Positions 1-7,107 of a stretch of DNA of 64,000 nucleotides are shown in pieces. The notes beneath the pieces were generated by a model, which did not search any database, had not been told where the DNA came from, and worked only from the letters and a program-made list of their open reading frames with translations. Positions within the stretch are counted from its first letter, which is position 1. Every line of letters begins with the position of its first letter. This stretch comes from an uncultured Streptomyces sp. Lineage in GTDB: Bacteria; Actinomycetota; Actinomycetes; Streptomycetales; Streptomycetaceae. Made by a program: the position numbers and the translations under genes. The stretch is from the NCBI RefSeq assembly GCF_947488945.1, contig NZ_CANLBS010000019.1:62001-126000 (forward strand), written 5' to 3'.

Positions 1-865
1 CACGGGCCGCGGCGGGGACACCGGGGGCGGTCGGGACGCCGATGTCGCGACGTGCGCCATCACCGTCTACGACCCGGTCTCCCGGCACTGCACCATGATC
101 CGCGCCGGTCACCCCGCGCCGCTGATCGTCGCCCCCGACGGGTCCCGCCACACGGTCGACGTCCCCGAAGGACCGCCCCTGGGATCGGGCGGCGGCAGGT
201 CGTACGCGGGCGTCGAGACGGAACTCCCGCAGGGCAGCCTGATCGCCCTCCACACCCTCGGCCTCCTCGACGCGTACGACGACGACCGCGCGAGCGCCGT
301 GCACACGCTGGCGAACGTGCTCGCCTCGACGACCCGGCCGCTGGAGGAGCTGTGCGACACCGCCGTCTACCGCATGGCGCCGTCGCGTCAGAACGACGCC
401 GTGCTGCTGCTCGCCCGCACCCGGGCGGTGCCGCGCGACCGGGTGGCGGACTGGTCCCTGCCCGCCGACGCGTCCGTCGTCGCCACCACACGCAAGCTGG
501 TCGACCGTCAGCTCGCCGCCTGGCAGTTGGACGAAGCGGTGTTCAACACCGAACTGGTCGTCAGCGAACTCGTCACCAACGCGATCCGCTACGGCACCGG
601 TCCGGTGCGTCTGCGGCTCGTGCACGACCGGGGCCGGCTGCTGTGCGAGGTCACGGACGCCAACAGCGCCAGCCCGCACCTGCGCCACGCGCGGGAGAGC
701 GACGAGGGCGGACGCGGGCTGTACATCGTCATGCGCCTCAGCGCCCGCTGGGGCGTGCGCCACGGCCGCAGGGACAAGACCATCTGGTCCGAGCAGCGCC
801 TGGACGAACTGACGGAGGAGGTTCCGCAGGCCGCGTTCGACCTGGACGACGTCCCGGAACTGTGA
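1..865 (+). CDS. SpoIIE-type PP2C phosphatase fused to HATPase domain (3' part)
   Basis: Only the C-terminal part is present: the frame is open from base 2 (about 287 residues) and the N-terminus lies outside the window. The visible part begins in the end of a PP2C/SpoIIE phosphatase domain, seen as ATCAITVYDP and the RAGHPAPL turn followed by PDG. A GHKL ATP-binding module of the anti-sigma-kinase type follows, with an N box (ELVVSELVTNA, near bases 550-585) and a glycine box (GRGLYIV, near 712-732). In this family such fusions act in partner-switching control of sigma factors: the phosphatase acts on anti-anti-sigma proteins and the ATPase module binds partners. The sensor domain and partner cannot be seen. 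The stop codon abuts the stop of the convergent gene, with no terminator between them. Confidence 0.9.
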   Translation, partial: TGRGGDTGGGRDADVATCAITVYDPVSRHCTMIRAGHPAPLIVAPDGSRHTVDVPEGPPLGSGGGRSYAGVETELPQGSLIALHTLGLLDAYDDDRASAVHTLANVLASTTRPLEELCDTAVYRMAPSRQNDAVLLLARTRAVPRDRVADWSLPADASVVATTRKLVDRQLAAWQLDEAVFNTELVVSELVTNAIRYGTGPVRLRLVHDRGRLLCEVTDANSASPHLRHARESDEGGRGLYIVMRLSARWGVRHGRRDKTIWSEQRLDELTEEVPQAAFDLDDVPEL

Positions 866-2272
866 TCACGCCTCGTCGTGTCGCGTGGCGGCGGGGCTCC
901 GGCCCCCGGCACCTGCCGGGGGCACGTCCCGCAGGTGCTCCAGGCGGTGCCGGGCCGTCAGCAGATGCCGGGGATCGAGTGCGGGCAGCGCGCTCAGCAG
1001 AGCGATCAGGTCCGGCCCGCACTCACGGGCGCGGACGGGGTCCGCGATCTTCGTCCAGCAGTAGTGGGCGCTCCGTGCGGTGGTGAGCACCTCGGGATCG
1101 TCCGGAGCCTGGTGCGCGAGGCGGGTCCGTCCGGCGCTGATCCAGAGCTGCGTCGCCAGCACCAGGTTTCCCTCCTCCTTGGCCAGGTCGGCACGGATCT
1201 CGACCCAGTGGGTCGCCTGGGGCGAGTCGGTCCCGAAGGTCTGCAGGATGTGCGTCTCCCACACCTGGGCGAGGCGGGCGGCCTCGACGAAACGCCGCTG
1301 CCGGGCGAGGGCGTGGAGCCAGGGCCGCGGGTCCTGCTCGTCGGGAGCGGCCGGCGCCCCCTGGGCGGGACCGGGCTGCCGCACCGGGACCGGCGCCCGT
1401 CCGGCGGTCTCCGGCACGGCGGGCGGGACGCCGGGCGTCGGACGGGGATGTGGGCGTGAGGGCTCCGCGGAAGGCTCCGGGATCCGGCGGGACTCGTCCC
1501 CGCCGGAGGCACGGTCCTGCGGGGGCGTGGACGCGACGGGCGGCTGAGCCGGCGTCACGAGAGGGCTCGCGTGACGCTGTCCGACGCCCGGAGCGGCGAG
1601 CTGCGGAGCACTCGGCACGACGAACGCGCCGGGAGGCAGCGCGGCGGCGCCGACGGCCAGGGCGTGCAGCCGGGAGTCGGCGGGGCGTCGGGGCGAACGG
1701 CGGAGCTGCTCGATCCAGGCCCGGGTGTAGGTGCTGACGTGACCGTCGTCGGGACCGGGGAAGCCGGGCGGGGCGACGGTGCCGTACACCTCGACGGAAT
1801 CGGGCGCGGGCATCGCACCGTACTCCCGCAGCAGCGGCCAGGCCGCCTTGTCCGCCGCGAGGTCGATCAGGACCGTGGTCAGACCGGCCGGGCGGTGCCG
1901 CAGCTCGGTACCCAGCCATTCCCAGGGCAGCGCGGTGTACCGGGCCGTCGCCGCCGTGGTGCCCGCGAGCGCGAAGCAGAGCTGGTGGCTGCGCCGGTCG
2001 ACGGTGAGACGGCCGGAGAGATAGACCAGCAGCGGCCCCGGCGTGGCGGCCGCCGTGCGCAGCTTCACCAGGAGCGCGTTCTGGTCGCGCACGCCGTCCA
2101 GGTACGTGGTGTCGGTGGGAAGGTCGCTGCCGAGCAGCGCCGGCACGGGCAGCAGAAGGAGGGCGGCGAGGTTCGCACTGGGTTCGATCTGCACGGTGCG
2201 TCGCCGGCGGGCGGTGTCCCCCGCGACCAGTAGTACGTGCCCCCGCTGCTGTCCCGCCCCGTCGATCCGCAT
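866..2272 (-). CDS. Probable degenerate caspase-fold protein with helical C-terminus
   Basis: 468 aa from the ATG at 2272 (MRIDGAGQQ); an upstream in-frame extension is low-complexity and less likely. No confident family assignment. The N-terminal 190 residues look like a caspase/CHAT-type alpha/beta fold: LLVYLSGRLTV sits where caspases have the Y-SGHG catalytic His strand, and TTVLIDLAADK where they have the D-A-C catalytic Cys strand. Neither His nor Cys is present, so if the fold is right it is a pseudoenzyme. A Pro/Ala-rich linker (about residues 220-320) leads to a roughly 140-residue alpha-helical, TPR-like C-terminal region (PWLHALARQRRFVEAARLAQVWE onward). It is convergent with the SpoIIE-type gene. 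Fold assignment is by eye and uncertain. Confidence 0.75.
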   Translation of the reverse strand: MRIDGAGQQRGHVLLVAGDTARRRRTVQIEPSANLAALLLLPVPALLGSDLPTDTTYLDGVRDQNALLVKLRTAAATPGPLLVYLSGRLTVDRRSHQLCFALAGTTAATARYTALPWEWLGTELRHRPAGLTTVLIDLAADKAAWPLLREYGAMPAPDSVEVYGTVAPPGFPGPDDGHVSTYTRAWIEQLRRSPRRPADSRLHALAVGAAALPPGAFVVPSAPQLAAPGVGQRHASPLVTPAQPPVASTPPQDRASGGDESRRIPEPSAEPSRPHPRPTPGVPPAVPETAGRAPVPVRQPGPAQGAPAAPDEQDPRPWLHALARQRRFVEAARLAQVWETHILQTFGTDSPQATHWVEIRADLAKEEGNLVLATQLWISAGRTRLAHQAPDDPEVLTTARSAHYCWTKIADPVRARECGPDLIALLSALPALDPRHLLTARHRLEHLRDVPPAGAGGRSPAATRHDEA

Positions 2273-2471
2273 GTCAGCACCGTACTCAAGTGGCCGTGGC
2301 GGTGGCGGACCGGCGTGCCCCACCGAGGGAGGGTGACGGTCCGTGAGCATCGTTGCGTGCGGGCCCTGTTCGCACGCGGCCCGCACGGCCGGGCCTGCGG
2401 GCGACGCCGTCCGGGGGCGGCCCCCGGAGCCCGCGCCGCCCAGCGGACCTGGGGGGTGCGGGCCCGGCCGG

Positions 2472-3044
2472 TCAGCGGACGACGTCGAAGACGTTCTTCT
2501 GCAGGCCGTTGGCGTACACCTCGTGTTCGACCAGCTTCAGCTTCTGGGCGTCCTTGTCCGTGGTGCTGAAGAGCCGCTTGCCCGCGCCGAGGAGCAGCGG
2601 GAAGACGAGCAGGTGGTAGCGGTCGATCAGTCCGGCGTCCGAGAGCGCCTGGTTGAGCGTGGCGCTTCCGTGGACGATGATCGGCCCGCCGTCCGTCTCC
2701 TTGAGCGCGGCGACCTCGTCGAGGGAGCGCAGCAGGGTCGTCTCGCCCCAGTCGGAGACGAGGTCGTCCTCGCCGAGCGTGCGGGAGACGACGTACTTGG
2801 GCATCGCCCGGTAACCGGCGAAGTCCTCCATGGCGGGCCACACCGGGCTGAACGCCTGGTAGCTGGTGCGCCCCAGCAGCATCGCGGTGGCCTCCTCCTG
2901 CTCCCGGCCCTTGATGGCGTACGCCTCGGGGACGAACTCGACGTCCTTGAAGGTCCAGCCGGAGTTGCGGTAGCCGGGCTCGCCGCCCGGCGCCTCCACC
3001 ACGCCGTCCAGCGAGACGAATGCGGTGCTGATCAGAGTGCGCAT
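2472..3044 (-). CDS. Dihydrofolate reductase-family (RibD C-terminal) protein
   Basis: 190 aa. The ATG at 3044 is preceded by a GAGGAAG ribosome-binding site, so a longer in-frame start was discarded. The sequence opens with the RibD_C/DHFR-like MRTLISTAFVSLDGVVEAPGG, contains the cofactor-loop segment MLLGRTSYQAF and the GGPIIVHGSATLNQAL strand-turn, and ends with VFPLLLGAGKRLF, as in the YyaP/YwjB class. These proteins bind NADPH, but their substrates are mostly unknown; many Streptomyces carry several copies. Nothing in the neighbours suggests a pathway. It is most likely a cytosolic reductase, not the housekeeping folate enzyme, because true DHFR motifs are absent. Confidence 0.88.
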   Translation of the reverse strand: MRTLISTAFVSLDGVVEAPGGEPGYRNSGWTFKDVEFVPEAYAIKGREQEEATAMLLGRTSYQAFSPVWPAMEDFAGYRAMPKYVVSRTLGEDDLVSDWGETTLLRSLDEVAALKETDGGPIIVHGSATLNQALSDAGLIDRYHLLVFPLLLGAGKRLFSTTDKDAQKLKLVEHEVYANGLQKNVFDVVR

Positions 3045-3248
3045 GGCGGCTTCCTCGGTTTCGTGTGCTCTCGGTGGTCCCGGCCGGTCGGCACCCGCGC
3101 CGCGTCCGTGCGCGGCCGGGTGCACCCGTCAGCATCCAGGACCGGAGCCGGCGGGGAAACTCATCGGTCCCGGCGGCGTGGGCTCCGGCGGCTCGGGGCT
3201 CCGGCGGCTCGGGGCTCAGAAGGCGGGTGGGCGGGGCGGCGTGGCCGG

Positions 3249-3788
3249 TCAGCGGCCGGGGAGACGGTGCACCACGACCTCGCCGAGCGCCCCGGCCACC
3301 ACGGTGCACGTCATGTAGGTGCGGTACGGCTGCCGTCTGCGGTCCGTCGGCGACCCCGGGTTCAGCAGTCGCGGCCCACCCGGTGCGACCGTGTCCCAGG
3401 GGATGTGGCTGTGGCCGAAGACCAGGACGTCGAGGTCCGGGTAGAGCGCGGCGCACCGCGCCTCCCGCCCGCGGGCCGCCCCCGTCTCGTGGACGACGCC
3501 CCACCGCAGGCCGCCCAGCCTGAACCGGGCGACCTCCGGCAACCGGGCCCGCAGCTCCGGGCCGTCGTTGTTGCCGTACACCCCGATCAGACGGCGCGCC
3601 CGCTCTTCCAGGAGGTCGAGGGTGGCCGTGTCGACCCAGTCACCGGCGTGGACCACGACGTCCGCCCGGTCGATGGCGTGCAGCAGTTCCTCGGGGAGCC
3701 GCTTCGCGCGCTTGGGTACATGCGTGTCCGAAACGAGGAGCAGCCGCAGTGGGGCTCCGGCGCTCGCCGCGTACGTGTCCTCGTCCAT
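3249..3788 (-). CDS. YfcE/MJ0936-type metallophosphoesterase
   Basis: 179 aa. The start is the ATG at 3788 (MDEDTYAAS), chosen because GGAAGG lies just upstream; an ATG at 3812 lacks a good site. The calcineurin-like metal ligands are all visible: LLLVSDTHVPKR (D and H), VVHAGDW (D), VYGNNDGPEL (N) and VLVFGHSHIP (H-x-H), followed by LLNPGSPTDRR. Small enzymes of this family are dinuclear-metal phosphodiesterases (YfcE type) with broad substrate range. It is transcribed alone. A second, distinct member of the superfamily lies at 42462-43205. Confidence 0.92.
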   Translation of the reverse strand: MDEDTYAASAGAPLRLLLVSDTHVPKRAKRLPEELLHAIDRADVVVHAGDWVDTATLDLLEERARRLIGVYGNNDGPELRARLPEVARFRLGGLRWGVVHETGAARGREARCAALYPDLDVLVFGHSHIPWDTVAPGGPRLLNPGSPTDRRRQPYRTYMTCTVVAGALGEVVVHRLPGR

Positions 3789-4178
3789 CCGCCCGCCTTC
3801 CGCGCTCGGCACCGCCCGGTACGCCGGTCCACCGGCGGGGACCGTCGTGCGGAAAGGATCTCACCGGGCCGGCCGCGCCGCCCCGAGCGGGCTCGGGCCG
3901 GCCGGCTCCCCCGCCTCCGACGGCCTACGCCCGGTGGTCCGGCCGACCGGTCCGGGAAAGAGTGGCGGAGGGCCGTGTGCGTCCTCGCGCCGCCCGCCGG
4001 GACGTTCGCGAGGGGAGATGCCGATGCCGGGAAGGACGCGGGCGCGTCCCGCGCCGGGGGTGACCGCAGGGGCCGGCCGGAGGCCGCGGCCACAGATCGC
4101 CGGCACGCGGGGCCGGCGGGGCACGGGCCGGCGGGCCGGGGACGCGGGCGTCCCGCCGACGCGCGACGGCGTCCGCCC
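3789..4178. other. Non-coding stretch between phosphoesterase and antiporter genes
   Basis: About 390 bases between the divergent starts of the phosphoesterase and antiporter genes. Open frames cross it, but their translations are Arg/Pro/Gly-rich shadows without recognisable motifs. It presumably holds both promoters; I could not pick a convincing -35/-10 pair. Confidence 0.5.
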
Positions 4179-5402
4179 ATGACCCATCCCGGCACCCTCG
4201 TCCTGATCATGGCCGCCGCCGTCCTGGCACCCCTCCTCGTGCACGCCACCGGCCGTCGCCTGCGCGTCCCCCTGGTCATCTTCGAGATCGTCCTCGGCAT
4301 CCTGATCGGCCCGGACGTGCTCGGCTGGGCCCACCCCGACGAGGTCGTCGACACGCTCGCCGACCTGGGCCTGTCGATGCTGATCTTCCTGGCGGGCTAC
4401 GAGATCGAGTTCGCGGCGGTCCGCGGCGACACCCTGCGCCGTTCGCTGTGGGCCTGGCCGGTCTCCCTCGCCCTGGGAGTCGGACTCGCCTTCCTGATCA
4501 GCGGCGGCGACGTGTTCGAAGCCTTCGTCGTCGGCACCGCCTTGACCAGTACGGCGCTGGGGACGGTCCTGCCCATGCTCAGGGACAGTGGCCAACTGGA
4601 GGGCCGCTTCGGCACGGTGATGTCCGCGTTCGGCGCGGTCGGCGAGTTCGGTCCGGTGGTCGCCGTGGCACTGCTGCTCAGCGGACGCCGGCCGGCCGAG
4701 TCGGCCGCGCTGCTGATCGCGTTCGGACTGATCACGGCCGCGGCGGTCTTCTGGGCGATGCGGCCGAGGCCGCCCTGGTTCGCGCAGCTGACCGAGCGGA
4801 CCCTGCACAGCAGCGGGCAGTTCGCGGTCCGCTTCGTGATGCTGCTGCTCGCCTGCATGCTGGGGCTGGCCGAGGTGTTCGGCCTCGACGTGCTGCTCGG
4901 CGCCTTCGCCGCCGGGGTGCTCACCCGCCTCGTCCTCAAGCGCGCGGCGCCGGGGAGCAGCGACGAGGTCCTCGCAAGAGTGGAGTCCCTGGGGTTCGGT
5001 TTCCTCGTGCCGCTGTTCTACGTCGTCACCGGCATCGAGTTCGACCTGGACGCCCTCCTGCACGACCTCGGAGCGCTGCTGCTGGTGCCCCTCTTCCTGC
5101 TTCTCTTCCTGGTGGTTCGCGGCGGACCGGTGTACTTCTTCGCGCCCCGGGACTTCGTGCGGGCCGACCGCACCGCCCTGGCCCTGTTCGCCTCCACGTG
5201 CCTGCCGCTCGTCGTGGCGATCACCACGATCGGGGTCGACCAGAAGCTGATCGGGTCGGACGGCGCCGCCTCGCTGGTGGGCGCCGCGATGATCTCCGTG
5301 CTCGTACTGCCGCTGTTCGCGATGCGGCTGCGGTCCGCGGCGGGCGTATCCGGCCGGACCGAGGGCGCGCCGGAGACCGCGACTGATTCCGAGACGTGGT
5401 GA
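4179..5402 (+). CDS. CPA2-type cation/proton antiporter
   Basis: 407 aa from the ATG at 4179 (MTHPGTLVLIM). About 12 hydrophobic segments run through the whole protein. Typical CPA2/Kef-like features are seen: EIVLGILIGPDVLGW in the second helix region, LSMLIFLAGYEIEF, SALGAVGEFGPVV-like helix text (FGAVGEFGPVVAVALLL) and the long C-terminal membrane region. No TrkA-N or other cytosolic regulatory domain follows, so this is a membrane-only form. The family exchanges Na+ or K+ for H+ across the cytoplasmic membrane; ion specificity cannot be told by eye. A DUF389 membrane protein gene follows after 43 nt, so the two may be co-transcribed. Confidence 0.92.
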   Translation: MTHPGTLVLIMAAAVLAPLLVHATGRRLRVPLVIFEIVLGILIGPDVLGWAHPDEVVDTLADLGLSMLIFLAGYEIEFAAVRGDTLRRSLWAWPVSLALGVGLAFLISGGDVFEAFVVGTALTSTALGTVLPMLRDSGQLEGRFGTVMSAFGAVGEFGPVVAVALLLSGRRPAESAALLIAFGLITAAAVFWAMRPRPPWFAQLTERTLHSSGQFAVRFVMLLLACMLGLAEVFGLDVLLGAFAAGVLTRLVLKRAAPGSSDEVLARVESLGFGFLVPLFYVVTGIEFDLDALLHDLGALLLVPLFLLLFLVVRGGPVYFFAPRDFVRADRTALALFASTCLPLVVAITTIGVDQKLIGSDGAASLVGAAMISVLVLPLFAMRLRSAAGVSGRTEGAPETATDSETW

Positions 5403-5445
5403 CCCGACCGGACACTGCGCACGGGACGACGGAGGAGGGCGGGAC

Positions 5446-6465
5446 ATGGCACGGGTGGAAGCTGCCGACGTCCGGCGGATGACCGGGGCGCTGTTCATCG
5501 ACGGGAATCCGCGCAGCCCCGGCTCGACCCGCTTCTGGGGCCTGCTCGTCCTGGCCGCGGTCATCGCGGGCGCGGGTGTGATCGGCGACTCCACCGCCAC
5601 CGTCATCGGCGCGATGATCGTGGCGCCGCTGATGACTCCCATCCTCGGCAGCGCTCTGGCCCTGGTGCTGGCGGACCGGCGTCAGGTGATCCGCAGCGCA
5701 CTCCTGGTGCTCGGGGGCGCGGCCGCGGTCGTGCTGATCGGCATGGTGCTGGGCTGGATCGTCTCGCCGCCCGACGCCTTCGCCTCCAACGGCCAGGTGT
5801 CCTCCCGCATCAGCCCCCGCCTCGTCGACCTGCTCGCTGCCCTCGCCACCGGCACGGTCGGCGCCTTCGCCCTGGTGCGCTCCGACGTCTCGGACACCCT
5901 GCCGGGCGTGGCGATCGCCATCTCCCTCGTCCCGCCCCTGGCCGTCACCGGCCTGCTGCTCGCCGTGCACCGCTACCACGACGCCGGTGAGTCGGCGTTG
6001 CTCTTCGCCACCAACGTCGCCGCCATCGTCGCCACCGGGACCGTCGTCTTCCTGCGGTACGGAGTCCGTGCCGGAGCGGAGGAGGCGGCACTGGCCGTCG
6101 GCCGTTTCCGGGGCCGGACCCTGGCGGCGGTGGTGTGCGTCCTGCTGCTCGTCGCCGTGCCCCTCACCACCGGCACCCTTCGCGTCGCCCGCGACCGGTT
6201 GCTGGCCGCCGACGCCCGACCCGTCGCGGAGCGCTGGGCCACCACCGGGAACTGGCAGATCGCCTCCGTGGAGGCGCGCAACGGCATCGTCGTCATCGGC
6301 GTGCTGGGTCTGCCCCCACAGCCTGCTCCGACCGCGCTCCGGTCCGCCCTCGATGCCGGCGGCATGCGCGACGCCGACCTGGAACTGCACCTCGTGGGCG
6401 GCCGGACCCACTGGTGTCCGGCCGCCACCGACACCTGCACGGTGCGCAAGGCCACGCGCGACTGA
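5446..6465 (+). CDS. DUF389 family membrane protein
   Basis: 339 aa. ATG at 5446 with a GGAGGAGGGCGG ribosome-binding site. Residues 27-225 form six or so hydrophobic helices typical of DUF389 (the TIGR00341-like core), including VIGDSTATVIGAMIVAPLMTP, which is the family hallmark, and the VAIAISLVPPLAVTGLLL helix. The remaining 110 residues are a soluble tail starting RFRGRTLAAVVC, itself beginning with one more membrane segment. The biochemical role of DUF389 proteins is not established. The short distance to the antiporter gene suggests a shared transcript and a joint role at the membrane, but this is inference. Confidence 0.9.
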   Translation: MARVEAADVRRMTGALFIDGNPRSPGSTRFWGLLVLAAVIAGAGVIGDSTATVIGAMIVAPLMTPILGSALALVLADRRQVIRSALLVLGGAAAVVLIGMVLGWIVSPPDAFASNGQVSSRISPRLVDLLAALATGTVGAFALVRSDVSDTLPGVAIAISLVPPLAVTGLLLAVHRYHDAGESALLFATNVAAIVATGTVVFLRYGVRAGAEEAALAVGRFRGRTLAAVVCVLLLVAVPLTTGTLRVARDRLLAADARPVAERWATTGNWQIASVEARNGIVVIGVLGLPPQPAPTALRSALDAGGMRDADLELHLVGGRTHWCPAATDTCTVRKATRD

Positions 6466-6588
6466 GAGACGGGGAAGGGGCAAGCCGAACGGCTCACACG
6501 CCGGGTGTGTCACCCGCTCGGCCGATCCTGTCGGAGCGTCCCGGCCGTCCCGCACCGGTGGACGGCTTCCCGCACCGATCCTGGCTCC

Positions 6589-6846
6589 ATGAACGCGAAG
6601 AAGACCACGGAGACGTCCGGAGCCGGGAGCGGAAAGACGGCGGGCGGCCCGTTCCTGACGCCTTCCCGCATCACCACGCTGGTGCTGGCGGCACTCGCCG
6701 TCGTCCTGATCGCCGAGAACACCGAGGACATCCGGATCCGGTTGCTCGTCCCGGTGGTCACCATGCCCCTGTACCTCGCTCTGCTCCTGATGTTCGTACT
6801 CGGCGGGCTGTGCGGGGCGCTCGTGGTACGCACCAGGAGCAAGTGA
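6589..6846 (+). CDS. LapA-domain (DUF1049) small membrane protein
   Basis: 85 aa from the ATG at 6589 (MNAKKTTET). A charged, low-complexity N-terminus of about 25 residues precedes two membrane helices (ITTLVLAALAVVLIAEN and MPLYLALLLMFVLGGLCGALV) joined by the NTEDIRIRLLVPVV strand. The N-T-x-x-I-x-I-x-x-L motif between two helices is characteristic of the LapA/DUF1049 family. In E. coli LapA works in LPS assembly; actinobacteria lack LPS, so its role here is unknown. It follows the antiporter and DUF389 genes in the same direction. Confidence 0.85.
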   Translation: MNAKKTTETSGAGSGKTAGGPFLTPSRITTLVLAALAVVLIAENTEDIRIRLLVPVVTMPLYLALLLMFVLGGLCGALVVRTRSK

Positions 6847-7107
6847 CCGCCGCATCCGGACGGAACCGGGCCGGCGCGCGGCCGGCCGCGGCACCGCGCG
6901 CTTCGGGCCTTCGCCCGAACAGGTGACGCGGTCGCGGACGGAGCGCTCGCGCGCCGTCGGGGATTCAGGCGTCCTGTCCGCGGGAGGACCGGTGGACGAA
7001 CGGAGGGAGAACGGCGCGAGGCGGGCGGACGGGCTCTGTAATGCCCGAGTAACGGCGTCTCACTAGCGTCCGGACTCCCCCGTCACGTCCCTGGAGGAGC
7101 ACCCCCG

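Noticed and set aside
2343..4178. Upstream extension of the antiporter frame
   Set aside because: The extension runs antisense through two well-supported minus-strand genes and is low-complexity; the family begins at MTHPGTLVLIM (4179).
3861..5642. 593-codon minus-strand frame over the antiporter
   Set aside because: Gln/Glu/Arg-rich shadow of transmembrane codons, a known artefact opposite membrane-protein genes.
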